Source: Pseudomonas sp. S30 (GTDB lineage: Bacteria; Pseudomonadota; Gammaproteobacteria; Pseudomonadales; Pseudomonadaceae). From it: a stretch of DNA of 64,000 nt. Of this stretch, positions 45,039 through 53,574 are shown in pieces. The notes beneath the pieces are model-generated. The model searched no databases. It saw only the letters and a list, made by a program, of their open reading frames with translations, and was not told the DNA's origin. The stretch lies in NCBI RefSeq assembly GCF_016518545.1, contig NZ_JACVTO010000018.1, positions 1 to 64,000 of the forward strand, in the 5' to 3' direction. Positions within the stretch are counted from its first letter, which is position 1, and every line of letters begins with the position of its first letter. A program made the translations under genes and the position numbers.

Positions 45039-45539
45039 TCAGCGCTTGTTGGCCTTGACTTCGGCTTCGCGCAGACTCGGCGCGAGCTTGTCCAGCACAC
45101 CGTTGACGAACTTGTGGCCGTCGGTGGCGCCGAAGACCTTCGCCAGTTCCACGCCTTCGTTGATCACCACGCGATACGGCACGTCGATCCGCTTGATGAA
45201 CTCCCAGGTGGACAGGCGCAGCACGGCCAGCTCGACCGGGTCGAGTTCATCCAGCGCCAGATCCAGGCAAGGGCTCAATACGCTGTCGATCTCGCTCTTG
45301 ATGGCCGGAACGCCGTGAAGGATTTCACGGAAGTAAGCGCCGTCGATGTCGGAGAAATCGTTGTCGACGCGGAACTGCGCCTCGATCTCGTTAAGCGAAT
45401 GCTGAGCCATGTGCCACTGGTAGAGGGCCTGGGTGGCGAGCTTGCGCGCTTCGCGACGCTTGGCGCTCTTGGACGGCTTGCCGGCCTGCCCAGGGTTGGG
45501 ATCGCGCGGGTTGAAACGATCGCTGTCGTCGCTAATCAC
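45039..45539 (-). CDS. nusB: Transcription antitermination factor NusB
   Basis: A 166-residue RNA-binding protein that with NusE/S10 binds boxA of rRNA leaders. The N-terminus has a basic extension (NPGQAGKPSKSAKRREARK). The NusB helical core starts LATQALYQWHMAQ and ends VNGVLDKLAP. The frame is open upstream inside ribH. The GTG at 45539, which overlaps the ribH stop by four bases (GTGA), is the natural start. Confidence 0.96.
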   Translation of the reverse strand: MISDDSDRFNPRDPNPGQAGKPSKSAKRREARKLATQALYQWHMAQHSLNEIEAQFRVDNDFSDIDGAYFREILHGVPAIKSEIDSVLSPCLDLALDELDPVELAVLRLSTWEFIKRIDVPYRVVINEGVELAKVFGATDGHKFVNGVLDKLAPSLREAEVKANKR

Positions 45540-46012
45540 TTGGCCTCCAACTGCGCCAGCAGGCTGACCATTTCCAGAGCCGACAGGGCCGCTTCGGCGC
45601 CCTTGTTGCCCGCCTTGGTGCCGGAGCGCTCGATGGCTTGCTCGATGGAGTCGACGGTGAGCACGCCGAAGGCCACCGGAACACCGAACTCCATGGACAC
45701 CTGGGCCAGGCCCTTGGTGCACTCGCCCGCCACGTATTCGAAGTGCGGGGTACCGCCGCGGATGACCGCACCCAGGGCGATGATCGCGCTGTAGTCGCCT
45801 TGCTGGGCGACTTTCTGCGCCACCAGCGGAATCTCGAACGCGCCCGGGGCACGGATGAGGGTGATGTCGCTTTCGCTGACGCCATGGCGCACCAGGGCAT
45901 CGACGGCACCGCTCACCAGGCTTTCGACGACGAAGCTGTTGAAACGGCCAACCACCAAGGCATAGCGACCTTTGGGGGCGATGAAGGTACCTTCGATGGT
46001 CTTCAGGGTCAT
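45536..46012 (-). CDS. ribH: 6,7-dimethyl-8-ribityllumazine synthase
   Basis: A 158-residue enzyme forming the penultimate riboflavin intermediate, normally a hollow 60-mer or decamer. Conserved regions are VGRFNSFVVESL, RAPGAFEIPLVAQK, ALGAVIRGGTPHF and the phosphate-binding FGVLT, and the length is normal. A gap of 92 bases separates it from ribBX. The downstream nusB starts inside its stop. Confidence 0.97.
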   Translation of the reverse strand: MTLKTIEGTFIAPKGRYALVVGRFNSFVVESLVSGAVDALVRHGVSESDITLIRAPGAFEIPLVAQKVAQQGDYSAIIALGAVIRGGTPHFEYVAGECTKGLAQVSMEFGVPVAFGVLTVDSIEQAIERSGTKAGNKGAEAALSALEMVSLLAQLEAK

Positions 46013-46104
46013 TGCGGTAGTCTCATATTAAAGAGCGAGGCCGCTGCAGGCGGCCTTCGGTAGGGTTCGGACACGAGCGCCAGGGCCAGGCTGGCGCGTC
46101 GAAA

Positions 46105-47202
46105 TCACTCAGAGGGCACGTATTCTACAACTTCCAGATCGAATCCGGATATCGCGTTGAACTTCATCGGCGAACTCATCAGGCGCATCTTGCGCACGCC
46201 CAGGTCGCGCAGGATCTGCGAACCGGCACCGACGGTGCTGTAGGTGGTCGGGGTCTTGGTCGGCAGGTCGCCGGCGCTTTCGCGGATATGTGCCAGCAGC
46301 ACGTCGCCGTCCACAGGATGCCCCAGCAGCAGCACCACGCCACTGCCGGCCTCGGCCACGGCAGCCATCGCCGCACGCAGGCTCCAGCGCCCCGGCTGCT
46401 TGACCAGCAGCAGGTCGCGCAGCGGGTCCATGTTGTGCACCCGCACCAGGGTCGGTTGTTCGGCGCAGATCTGGCCCAGGGTCAGGGCCATGTGCACATC
46501 GCCCTCGACCGCATCACGGTAGGTGACCAGGTTGAACTCGCCCAGCTCGCTCTCGATCGGCTGCTCGGACACCCGCTGCACGGTACGCTCGTGAATCATG
46601 CGGTAGTGGATGAGGTCGGCGATGGTGCCGATCTTCAGGTTATGCTCGGCGGCGAACACTTCCAGCTCGGCGCGACGGGACATGGTGCCGTCGTCGTTCA
46701 TCACCTCGCAGATCACCCCGCTGGGCTCGAAACCGGCCATGCGCGCCAGGTCGCACGCCGCTTCGGTGTGACCGGCGCGGGCCAGGGTGCCGCCGGGCTG
46801 GGCCATCAGCGGGAAGATGTGGCCAGGGCTGACGATGTCCTCGGCCTTGGCCTCCTTGGCCGCCGCCGCCTGCACGGTGCGCGCGCGGTCGGCGGCGGAA
46901 ATGCCGGTGGTCACGCCTTCTGCCGCTTCGATCGACACGGTGAACTTGGTGCCGAAGCCCGAGCCGTTGCGCGGTGCCATCAGCGGCAGCCTGAGGGTTT
47001 CGCAGCGCTCGCGGGTCATCGGCATGCAGATCAGGCCACGCGCGTGCTTGGCCATGAAGTTGATGTGCTCGGGCTGGCAGCATTCGGCTGCCATGATGAT
47101 GTCGCCTTCGTTCTCGCGGTCTTCGTCATCCATGAGGATGACCATTTTGCCCTGGCGAATGTCTTCGACCAGTTCTTCGATGCTGTTGAGCGCCACTGGC
47201 AC
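46105..47202 (-). CDS. ribBA: RibBX: DHBP synthase with degenerate GTP-cyclohydrolase-II domain
   Basis: A 365-residue two-domain protein. The N-terminal half (1-200) is a complete 3,4-dihydroxy-2-butanone-4-phosphate synthase (DDEDRENEGDI, GGTLARAGHTEAACDLARMAG). The C-terminal half has the RibA fold length, but the zinc motif HSECLTGD...RCDCG is replaced by RVHNMDPLRDLLLVKQPG, with no Cys. This domain should therefore not open GTP, and the true RibA is at 42043. The domain may regulate or stabilise the enzyme. It sits between ribE and ribH, 11 bases after ribE. Confidence 0.93.
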   Translation of the reverse strand: MPVALNSIEELVEDIRQGKMVILMDDEDRENEGDIIMAAECCQPEHINFMAKHARGLICMPMTRERCETLRLPLMAPRNGSGFGTKFTVSIEAAEGVTTGISAADRARTVQAAAAKEAKAEDIVSPGHIFPLMAQPGGTLARAGHTEAACDLARMAGFEPSGVICEVMNDDGTMSRRAELEVFAAEHNLKIGTIADLIHYRMIHERTVQRVSEQPIESELGEFNLVTYRDAVEGDVHMALTLGQICAEQPTLVRVHNMDPLRDLLLVKQPGRWSLRAAMAAVAEAGSGVVLLLGHPVDGDVLLAHIRESAGDLPTKTPTTYSTVGAGSQILRDLGVRKMRLMSSPMKFNAISGFDLEVVEYVPSE

Positions 47203-47213
47203 CCCCTTCTCAA

Positions 47214-47879
47214 TCAGGATTTCAAGAAGCCGTTGGCGGCCAGGAAGCTTTCGGTGATACCGCTGCCTTTGCTCGGCTCGGCGGCCTTGTCGCCCAGTAG
47301 CAGGCGCTCGAGGTAGCGGGCCAGCAGGTCCACTTCCAGGTTGATGCGTCGGCCTGCGCGGTAGTCGGCCATGATGGTCTCGGCCAGGGTGTGCGGGACG
47401 ATGGTCAGTTCGAATTCGGCGCCGTCGACCTCGTTGACCGTCAGGCTGGTGCCATCGACGGTGATCGAGCCCTTGTGCGCGATGTAGCGCGCCAGCTCCT
47501 TGGGGGCACGCACGCGGAACTGGATGGCGCGGGCGCTATCGCTGCGCGAGACGATCTCGCCGACGCCGTCGACATGGCCGCTGACCAGATGGCCGCCCAG
47601 GCGGGTGGTGGGGGTCAGGGCCTTTTCCAGGTTGACCGGGCTGCCGCTCTTGAGGTCGACCATGGCGGTGCGCTTGAGGGTTTCGACGCTGACGTCGGCC
47701 CAGAAGCCGTCGCCCGGCAGCTCCACGGCGGTCAGGCACACGCCGTTGACGGCAATGCTGTCGCCGAGCTTGACGTCGCCCAGGTCGAGCTTGCCGGTGC
47801 GCACGTGCACGCGCACGTCACCGCCCTTGGGGGTGATGGCGCCGATGGTGCCGATGGCTTCGATGATACCGGTGAACAT
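47214..47879 (-). CDS. ribE: Riboflavin synthase alpha subunit
   Basis: A 221-residue two-lumazine-domain enzyme (tandem barrels; repeats begin MFTGIIEAIGTI and about residue 98, GHVDGVGEIV). It dismutates two lumazine molecules into riboflavin and the ribH substrate. Conserved SIAVNGVCLTAV and TVDGTSLTVNEVDG mark the two domains. It lies 42 bases after ribD on the minus strand. Some annotations call this gene ribC. Confidence 0.96.
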   Translation of the reverse strand: MFTGIIEAIGTIGAITPKGGDVRVHVRTGKLDLGDVKLGDSIAVNGVCLTAVELPGDGFWADVSVETLKRTAMVDLKSGSPVNLEKALTPTTRLGGHLVSGHVDGVGEIVSRSDSARAIQFRVRAPKELARYIAHKGSITVDGTSLTVNEVDGAEFELTIVPHTLAETIMADYRAGRRINLEVDLLARYLERLLLGDKAAEPSKGSGITESFLAANGFLKS

Positions 47880-47921
47880 GCAGGTCTCCTCAGGTACGGG
47901 CTGCGCGGCGCAGGCCCGGCA

Positions 47922-49052
47922 TTATACGCCGGGCGCGGGCAGAGGAATGGCGGTGATGCGCCAGTCGTCGCCCACGGCGCGCATGTCGGTGATCTTCAGG
48001 CGTGGCGCATCGGCCATGCGCTGCAACGGCCAGTCCAGCAGCGGCCGGGCCTCGGAGCCAAGGAAAGTGCCGGCGACGAACAACTGGTACTCGTCGATCA
48101 GCCCCTGGCGAGCGAAGGCGCCCACCAGCCCGGCGCCGGCTTCGAGCAGGATCTCGCTGGCGCCGCGCTCGGCCAGCAGGCGCAGCAGCGCCGGCAGGTC
48201 GACCTGTCCGTCACTGCCAGCCAGCACCAGCAGTTCGTGCCCGGCGGCGGCGTAGCGTGGGTCGGCCTGGGCGGCGGTGACCACCAGCGCGGCGCCTGCC
48301 TGGAAGAACGGCGCGTCCAGCGGCAGGCGCAGGCGACCGTCGATCAGCACGCGCAGGGGCGCACGCGCCAGCGCCAGGGCCGTGGTCTCGGCGTCCAGGC
48401 CCAACTCGGCGCCGCGCACGGTCATCCGCGCGCCATCGGCCAGCACGCTCTGGGCGCTGGTCAGCACCACGCTGGACCGTGCGCGCAGGCGCTGCACCGC
48501 CGCACGCGCGGCGGGCCCGGTGATCCACTGGCTCTCGCCGCTGGCCATGGCGGTGCGACCATCCAGGCTCATGGCCAGCTTGGCCCGAACGAACGGCAGA
48601 CCCTGTTCCATACGCTTGAGAAAGCCGGGGTTGAGCGCCCGCGCCTGGGCCTCGAGCACGCCGCTGGTCACTTCGACGCCGGCCTCGGCCAGGCGCCGCA
48701 GGCCGCGTCCGGCCACCTGCGGGTTCGGGTCCTGCATCGCCGTCACCACCCGCGAGACGCCAGCCTGCACCAGGGCCTCGGCGCACGGCGGCGTGCGTCC
48801 GTGGTGGCTGCACGGCTCCAGGGTGACGTAGGCACAAGCGCCCCGCGCGCGCTCACCGGCCTGGCGCAAGGCGTGCACTTCGGCATGCGGTTCGCCGGCG
48901 CGCACATGCCAGCCCTCGCCCACCACCTCGCCGTGCTGCACGATCACGCAGCCCACGCGCGGGTTGGGGTGGGTGCTGTACAGGCCCTTGCGGGCCAGCT
49001 CCAGGGCACGGGCCATGTAGTGGGCGTCGAGGATGGCGGTCTGGCTGGACAT
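47922..49052 (-). CDS. ribD: Riboflavin biosynthesis deaminase/reductase RibD
   Basis: A 376-residue bifunctional enzyme. The N-terminal deaminase has the zinc motif AEVHALRQAG and PCSHHGRTPPCAEAL. The C-terminal reductase (from about 150) has AKLAMSLDGRTA and uses NADPH. Together they convert the RibA product to the ribH substrate precursor. It starts two bases after the nrdR stop, and the downstream gene is ribE, so the set nrdR-ribD-ribE-ribBX-ribH-nusB is co-linear. Confidence 0.97.
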   Translation of the reverse strand: MSSQTAILDAHYMARALELARKGLYSTHPNPRVGCVIVQHGEVVGEGWHVRAGEPHAEVHALRQAGERARGACAYVTLEPCSHHGRTPPCAEALVQAGVSRVVTAMQDPNPQVAGRGLRRLAEAGVEVTSGVLEAQARALNPGFLKRMEQGLPFVRAKLAMSLDGRTAMASGESQWITGPAARAAVQRLRARSSVVLTSAQSVLADGARMTVRGAELGLDAETTALALARAPLRVLIDGRLRLPLDAPFFQAGAALVVTAAQADPRYAAAGHELLVLAGSDGQVDLPALLRLLAERGASEILLEAGAGLVGAFARQGLIDEYQLFVAGTFLGSEARPLLDWPLQRMADAPRLKITDMRAVGDDWRITAIPLPAPGV

Positions 49053-49054
49053 GC

Positions 49055-49519
49055 TTACTCTTTGGCCGGCTCGCGGGCCAGGCGGTCGATTTCTTCGCGG
49101 AACTCGTCCAGTGCCTGGAAGCGCCGGTAGACCGAGGCGAAACGGATGTAGGCGACTTCATCGAGCTTGCGCAGTTCGGACATCACCAGTTCGCCCACCA
49201 CCAGCGACTTCACCTCGCGCTCGCCGGTGGCGCGCAGGCGGCTCTTGATGTGCGCCAGTGCCGCCTCCAGACGCTCGATGCTCACCGGGCGCTTTTCCAG
49301 CGCGCGCTGCATGCCGGCGCGCAGCTTGTCTTCGTCGAACGGCTGGCGCGTGCCGTCCTGCTTGATCAGCCGGGGCAGGACCAGTTCGGCGGTCTCGAAG
49401 GTGGTGAAGCGCTCGCCACAGGCGACGCATTCGCGGCGACGGCGCACCTGCTCGCCTTCGGCGACCAGTCGCGAGTCGATGACCTTGGTGTCGTTGGCAC
49501 CGCAAAACGGACAGTGCAT
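49055..49519 (-). CDS. nrdR: Transcriptional repressor NrdR
   Basis: A 154-residue ATP/dATP-sensing repressor of ribonucleotide reductase genes. The N-terminal zinc ribbon has MHCPFCGANDTKVIDSR and CVACGERF with four Cys. The ATP-cone begins near RTRQPFDEDKL (seen as KQDGTRQPFDEDKL). The frame is open 38 codons upstream; the ATG at 49519 is set by the zinc ribbon. No NrdR box was sought outside the window. It is the first gene of the rib cluster. Confidence 0.97.
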   Translation of the reverse strand: MHCPFCGANDTKVIDSRLVAEGEQVRRRRECVACGERFTTFETAELVLPRLIKQDGTRQPFDEDKLRAGMQRALEKRPVSIERLEAALAHIKSRLRATGEREVKSLVVGELVMSELRKLDEVAYIRFASVYRRFQALDEFREEIDRLAREPAKE

Positions 49520-49624
49520 GGTGGCAGGCAACAAAAAAAGGGAGGGCCATGGTAGCGCATCCCACTGGCAAGACAAGCCAAAGGGGTTACCATCCAGAGA
49601 AATCTGCCCCTGAAGGATTGCCCC

Positions 49625-50083
49625 ATGCACCACCGTGCCCTCGTCGTCCTGTGCCTGGCCGGCCTGCTCGCCGCCTGCGGCAGCGATCGTCCGAAGAGCG
49701 AAGCGCCCGCACCCGCCGCCCCGGTGGCCAAGGCCGTGAACAAGCCGGTCGACGCACCTGGACCGCTACCGGCCTACCAACGCGAGCTCAGCGGCACCCT
49801 GCTGGAAGTACCGGCCGGTGCCGACGTCGAGCTGGCCCTGCTGGTGATCGACGAGCGCGGCCGCCCGCAGCGGCTGCTGGCCAGCAGCGACCTGACCGGT
49901 ACTGGCCAGGCCCTGCCCTACCACCTGCGCTTCAATCCCGAGGCCTTCCCTGCCGGGGCACGCGTGGAACTGCGCGGTCGTGCCAGCCGTTCCGGGCAGC
50001 TGATCCTGCATCTGCCGTCGCAGCGCATCGCCCAGGCGCAGACCCAGGCCACCGGCCCCCTGCGCTTCGAGAAGGCGCCCTAG
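49625..50083 (+). CDS. YbaY-family lipoprotein
   Basis: A 152-residue lipoprotein with lipobox LLAAC and Cys18. After an Ala/Pro-rich linker comes a single beta-rich domain (LSGTLLEVPAGADVELALLVIDE, then LPYHLRFNPEAFPAGARVELRG) of the YbaY type. Its function is not established. Its stop TAG is followed directly by the GTG start of the methyltransferase gene, so the pair is co-transcribed. Confidence 0.8.
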   Translation: MHHRALVVLCLAGLLAACGSDRPKSEAPAPAAPVAKAVNKPVDAPGPLPAYQRELSGTLLEVPAGADVELALLVIDERGRPQRLLASSDLTGTGQALPYHLRFNPEAFPAGARVELRGRASRSGQLILHLPSQRIAQAQTQATGPLRFEKAP

Positions 50084-50743
50084 GTGCCACTGCCGCAGCT
50101 TCAGCAAGCCCTTGGCGAGTTGATCGGTGATGCGCGTCTGGTGGTGAGCGAACTTCCCGGCTGCGACCTCAAGCTGTGGCTGATCGACGCCGCCAACATG
50201 GACCGCGCCTTCAGCCCGGACGAAACCCGACGCATTCTTCACGAGCCCCCGTACTGGAGCTTCTGCTGGGCCAGCGGCCTGGCCATGGCCCGCTACCTGG
50301 CCGAGCATCCACAGTGGGTGCGCGGCAAGCGCGTGCTTGATTTCGGCGCCGGCTCCGGTATCGCTGGCATAGCCGCGGCCCGCCTCGGCGCTCGCGAGGT
50401 GGTGGCCTGCGACCTCGATCCACTGGCGCTGCAGGCCTGCGCGGCCAACGCCGCGCTGAACGGGGTCGCGCTCGGCTACAGCGCCGACTTCTTCGCCGAA
50501 GCCGACCGCTTCGACCTGATCCTGGTGGCCGACGTGCTCTACGACCGGGCCAACCTGCCCCTGCTCGATGCCTTCCTGCACCGTGGGCGCCAAGCGCTGG
50601 TGGCCGATTCGCGGGTGCGCGACTTCAGACATCCGTCGTATCGCCCCCTGAGCGTGCTCGACGCGCTCACCCTGCCGGATCTGGCCGAACCGCACGAATT
50701 CCGCCGCGTCAGCCTGTACCACGCCAGCCGCGAGCCTTTATAG
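50084..50743 (+). CDS. Class I SAM-dependent methyltransferase (PrmA/ETFB-KMT-like)
   Basis: A 219-residue enzyme starting with GTG immediately after the upstream stop. SAM motif I is VLDFGAGSGIAGIAAARLGA and motif II is VVACDLDPLALQACAANAALNG. The opening region (PPYWSFCWASGLAMARYLAEH) resembles methyltransferases that modify lysine or ribosomal proteins, such as PrmA and ETFB-KMT. The substrate in Pseudomonas is unknown. It precedes the CnoX gene by 31 bases. Confidence 0.88.
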   Translation: MPLPQLQQALGELIGDARLVVSELPGCDLKLWLIDAANMDRAFSPDETRRILHEPPYWSFCWASGLAMARYLAEHPQWVRGKRVLDFGAGSGIAGIAAARLGAREVVACDLDPLALQACAANAALNGVALGYSADFFAEADRFDLILVADVLYDRANLPLLDAFLHRGRQALVADSRVRDFRHPSYRPLSVLDALTLPDLAEPHEFRRVSLYHASREPL

Positions 50744-50774
50744 TGGTCGCCATCCCGGATTTGCGAGAGTCGTG

Positions 50775-51659
50775 ATGAACCCAGCTTCCTCCAACGCCAC
50801 GCCGTACATCTTCGACGTCACCGATGCCGACTTCCAGCAACTGGTGATCGAGAATTCCTTCCACAAGCCCGTGCTGGTGGACTTCTGGGCCGAGTGGTGC
50901 GCGCCGTGCAAGGCGCTGATGCCGCTGCTGGCCAAGATCGCCGAGGGCTATCAGGGCGAACTGCTGCTGGCCAAGGTCAACTGCGACGTCGAACAACAGG
51001 TGGTCGCGCAGTTCGGCATCCGCAGTCTGCCGACCGTGGTGCTGTTCAAGGATGGCCAGCCGGTGGACGGTTTCGCCGGCGCGCAGCCCGAGCCGGGCAT
51101 CCGCGCCATGCTCGAACCTCACGTGCAGATGCCCGCCGCGCCGCAGGCCTCGCCCCTGGAGCAGGCCAAGGCGCTGTTCGCCGAAAGCCGTTTCAGCGAG
51201 GCCGAAAGTCTGCTGCAAGCGCTGCTCGGCGAAGACAACGGTAATGCCGAGGCGCTGATCTATTACGCTCGCTGCCTGGCCGAGCGTGGTGACCTGGACG
51301 GCGCCCAGCAGGTGCTCGATGCGGTCAAGGGCGACGAGCACAAGGCCGCGCTGGCCGGTGCCAAGGCCCAGCTCACCTTCCTGCGCCAGGCTGCGAGCCT
51401 GCCGGAGGTGGCCGAGCTGAAGACGCGCCTGGCGCAGAATCCGCACGACGATGAAGCCGCCTACCAGTTGTGCATTCAGCAGTTGGCGCGCCAGCAGTAC
51501 GAAGCGGCGCTGGACGGCCTGCTCAAACTGTTCCAGCACAATCGCGGTTATGAGAACGGGCTGCCGCAGAAGGCCATGCTTCAGGTGTTCGACCTGCTCG
51601 GTGGCGATCATCCGCTGGTGGGTGTGTACCGTCGTCGGCTGTCTTCGGCGATGTTCTGA
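50775..51659 (+). CDS. cnoX: Thioredoxin-fold chaperedoxin CnoX (YbbN)
   Basis: A 294-residue protein with a thioredoxin domain (1-110) holding the active-site motif WCAPCK, then a TPR-like helical part (about 125-290; LFAESRFSEAESLLQALLG). CnoX/YbbN holds oxidatively stressed proteins for GroEL/DnaK and forms mixed disulfides; here both active-site Cys are kept, so redox activity is possible. I chose the ATG at 50775 over the GTG three bases earlier. Confidence 0.92.
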   Translation: MNPASSNATPYIFDVTDADFQQLVIENSFHKPVLVDFWAEWCAPCKALMPLLAKIAEGYQGELLLAKVNCDVEQQVVAQFGIRSLPTVVLFKDGQPVDGFAGAQPEPGIRAMLEPHVQMPAAPQASPLEQAKALFAESRFSEAESLLQALLGEDNGNAEALIYYARCLAERGDLDGAQQVLDAVKGDEHKAALAGAKAQLTFLRQAASLPEVAELKTRLAQNPHDDEAAYQLCIQQLARQQYEAALDGLLKLFQHNRGYENGLPQKAMLQVFDLLGGDHPLVGVYRRRLSSAMF

Positions 51660-51784
51660 AGGCCACGCGAGGGCTCACTCTCGCGGGCGGCTACACGCGA
51701 GGATGGTTCACCAGGGCTGCGCCGCAGCCCTTAGCGGGTGAACGGCCGTACCCACAGGCGCGCGCTCCAGCGTATGGCCAGCCC

Positions 51785-52135
51785 TCACCCCACCCAGCGA
51801 TACACCGGCGCATCACCACCGCTATGGACCTGCACATCAGCACTGTGGCGCAGCCGAACCAGCAGGCGTTTGCCCGCCGAAACGCTCCCGGCCAGCCCTT
51901 CCAGACGCTCGAGCAGCGCCGGACCGGTCAGCTCGCCCGCCTCGCGCAGCAGCTCGCAGGCGGCCAGCCACTGACCCTGGTCGGCGCGCACGGGTGCTGC
52001 CGTGGTCGGCGCGCTCTGCGTCGGCGCCTCGGGTACGGCGGCCTCCAGCCTGCGCCCCAACTGCGCCCACTCCGCCGGCTCCAGCTCGATGCTCAGGTCC
52101 ACGGGCCAGTCGCCAATCTGTCCTCGAATTCTCAC
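51785..52135 (-). CDS. Conserved hypothetical protein
   Basis: A 116-residue protein with no family recognised. An N-terminal strand segment (RIRGQIGDWPVDLSIELEP) leads to a helical part and ends HSGGDAPVYRWVG. No signal peptide or transmembrane helix is seen. Convergent with cnoX and divergent from the zinc operon. Its strict open frame with Pseudomonas codon use suggests a real gene. Confidence 0.6.
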   Translation of the reverse strand: MRIRGQIGDWPVDLSIELEPAEWAQLGRRLEAAVPEAPTQSAPTTAAPVRADQGQWLAACELLREAGELTGPALLERLEGLAGSVSAGKRLLVRLRHSADVQVHSGGDAPVYRWVG

Positions 52136-52220
52136 GCTGCCTTCCTTCGATCATCGGTCGTTGCCGGGCATGCTCCCACGACATGAAACCTGCGCCAAGC
52201 CTCTGGCAGCCCGAGCGAAA

Positions 52221-52238
52221 TCCGTTATAACATTACCA
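52221..52238 (+). promoter_or_regulatory. Probable Zur box before the zinc operon
   Basis: GTTATAACATTAC at 52224-52236 resembles the Zur operator half-sites GTTATA-N-TATAAC; the left half is perfect and the right matches four of six. It lies 31 bases before the DUF2796 ATG. Zinc sufficiency would repress the operon; this agrees with the reported Zur control of PA4063-PA4066 in P. aeruginosa. Confidence 0.65.
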
Positions 52239-52266
52239 ATCACATTTCCTGCTTTCGGAGTCGTCC

Positions 52267-52863
52267 ATGCGCCGCCTGCTCCTTGCCCTGCCCTTCGCCC
52301 TGCTGCCCCTGGCCGTCGCCCAGGCCCACGATGACCACGACGAGGCGCATGGCACCCTGCCGGCGCACGAACATGGCGTGGCCCGCTTGAACGTGGGCCT
52401 GGACGGCAACACCCTGGAGCTGGCCCTGGAAAGCCCGGCGATGAACCTGGTCGGCTTCGAACACATGCCCGGCAGTGATGCCGACAAGGCCAAGGTCGAG
52501 GCGGTGCGCAAGCAGCTCGAACAACCGCTCAAGCTGTTCGGCCTGGCCAGCGCCGCCGGCTGCAAGGAGGACCAGCAGGAGCTGGAGAGCCCGCTGTTCG
52601 GCGACGACCCCGCGGCCAAGCATGATGACGACGACGATGACGATCATGATGACGCCCACGCCCACGCCCATGAGCACCAGCACAGCGAGATCCACGCCCA
52701 CTACCAGCTGACCTGCGCCAACCCGGCCAAGCTCACCCAGGTCGATCTGTCGCCGCTGTACAAGGCCTATCCGCAAACCCAGAAGATCAATGTGCAACTG
52801 GTCGGCCCGAACGGCCAGAAAGGCTTCGCCAGCACCCCGGGCAACGCCGTGGTTTCCTTCTGA
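52267..52863 (+). CDS. His/Asp-rich periplasmic zinc-binding protein (DUF2796/ZrgA-like)
   Basis: A 198-residue protein with a signal peptide (about 20 residues, ending AQA). The mature N-terminus HDDHDEAHGTLPAHEHG and a central acidic/His cluster (about 117-145) are strong metal-binding features. The fold core is the DUF2796 pattern (ARLNVGLDGNTLELALESPA). It probably binds zinc in the periplasm for the ABC genes that follow directly (next ATG one base after its stop). It is the first gene of a four-gene operon. Confidence 0.9.
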   Translation: MRRLLLALPFALLPLAVAQAHDDHDEAHGTLPAHEHGVARLNVGLDGNTLELALESPAMNLVGFEHMPGSDADKAKVEAVRKQLEQPLKLFGLASAAGCKEDQQELESPLFGDDPAAKHDDDDDDDHDDAHAHAHEHQHSEIHAHYQLTCANPAKLTQVDLSPLYKAYPQTQKINVQLVGPNGQKGFASTPGNAVVSF

Positions 52864-53574
52864 ATGAGCCAGCCGCTGATCGAGCTGCGTGACCTGGTGT
52901 TCGCCTGGCCCCGCCAGGCGCCCTTCCTGGATATTCCCAGCTTCCAGCTGGAGGCCGGCGAGGCCCTGTTCCTCAAGGGGCCCAGCGGCAGCGGCAAGAC
53001 CACCCTGCTCGGCTTGCTGGGTGGGGTCAATCTGCCCGCCGCCGGCCAGGTGCGGCTGCTCGGGCAGGACCTGGCCACGCTCGGCCAGGCCGCCCGCGAT
53101 CGGTTTCGCGTCGACCATACCGGCTACATCTTCCAACAGTTCAACCTGCTGCCGTTTCTGTCCGTCCAGGAGAACGTCGAGCTGCCCTGCCGCTTCTCGC
53201 GCAGCCGCGCCGAGCGTGCCACCCAGCGCCAGGGCAGCGTCTCGCAGGCATCGGCGCAGTTGCTCGCGCATCTGGGGCTGGATGATCCGTCCCTGCTGGC
53301 CCGCCGCGCCGACACCTTGTCCATCGGTCAACAGCAGCGGGTGGCTGCCGCCCGCGCGCTGATCGGCCAGCCCGAACTGGTGATCGCCGACGAGCCGACC
53401 TCGGCCCTGGACGCCGACACGCGCGAGGCGTTCATTCGCCTGCTGTTCGCCGAGTGCCGCGCGGCCGGCTCCAGCCTGTTGTTCGTCAGCCATGACCAGA
53501 GCCTGGCGCCCCTGTTCGACCGCGACCTGTCGCTGGCCGAGCTCAACCGTGCGGCCGCGCCCCGGGAGGCCTGA
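52864..53574 (+). CDS. ABC transporter ATP-binding protein (LolD/MacB type)
   Basis: A 236-residue nucleotide-binding domain. Walker A GPSGSGKT is at about 39-46, the Q loop near FQQFNLL, signature LSIGQQQR, Walker B LVIADEPTSAL and the switch His in FVSHDQ. Its stop overlaps the permease ATG by one base (TGATG). Pairs with the FtsX-type permease. Confidence 0.93.
   Translation: MSQPLIELRDLVFAWPRQAPFLDIPSFQLEAGEALFLKGPSGSGKTTLLGLLGGVNLPAAGQVRLLGQDLATLGQAARDRFRVDHTGYIFQQFNLLPFLSVQENVELPCRFSRSRAERATQRQGSVSQASAQLLAHLGLDDPSLLARRADTLSIGQQQRVAAARALIGQPELVIADEPTSALDADTREAFIRLLFAECRAAGSSLLFVSHDQSLAPLFDRDLSLAELNRAAAPREA

Noticed and set aside
46105..47202. Reading RibBX as a fully bifunctional RibBA
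   Set aside because: The three zinc-binding Cys of GTP cyclohydrolase II are absent, so only the DHBP synthase half is supported.
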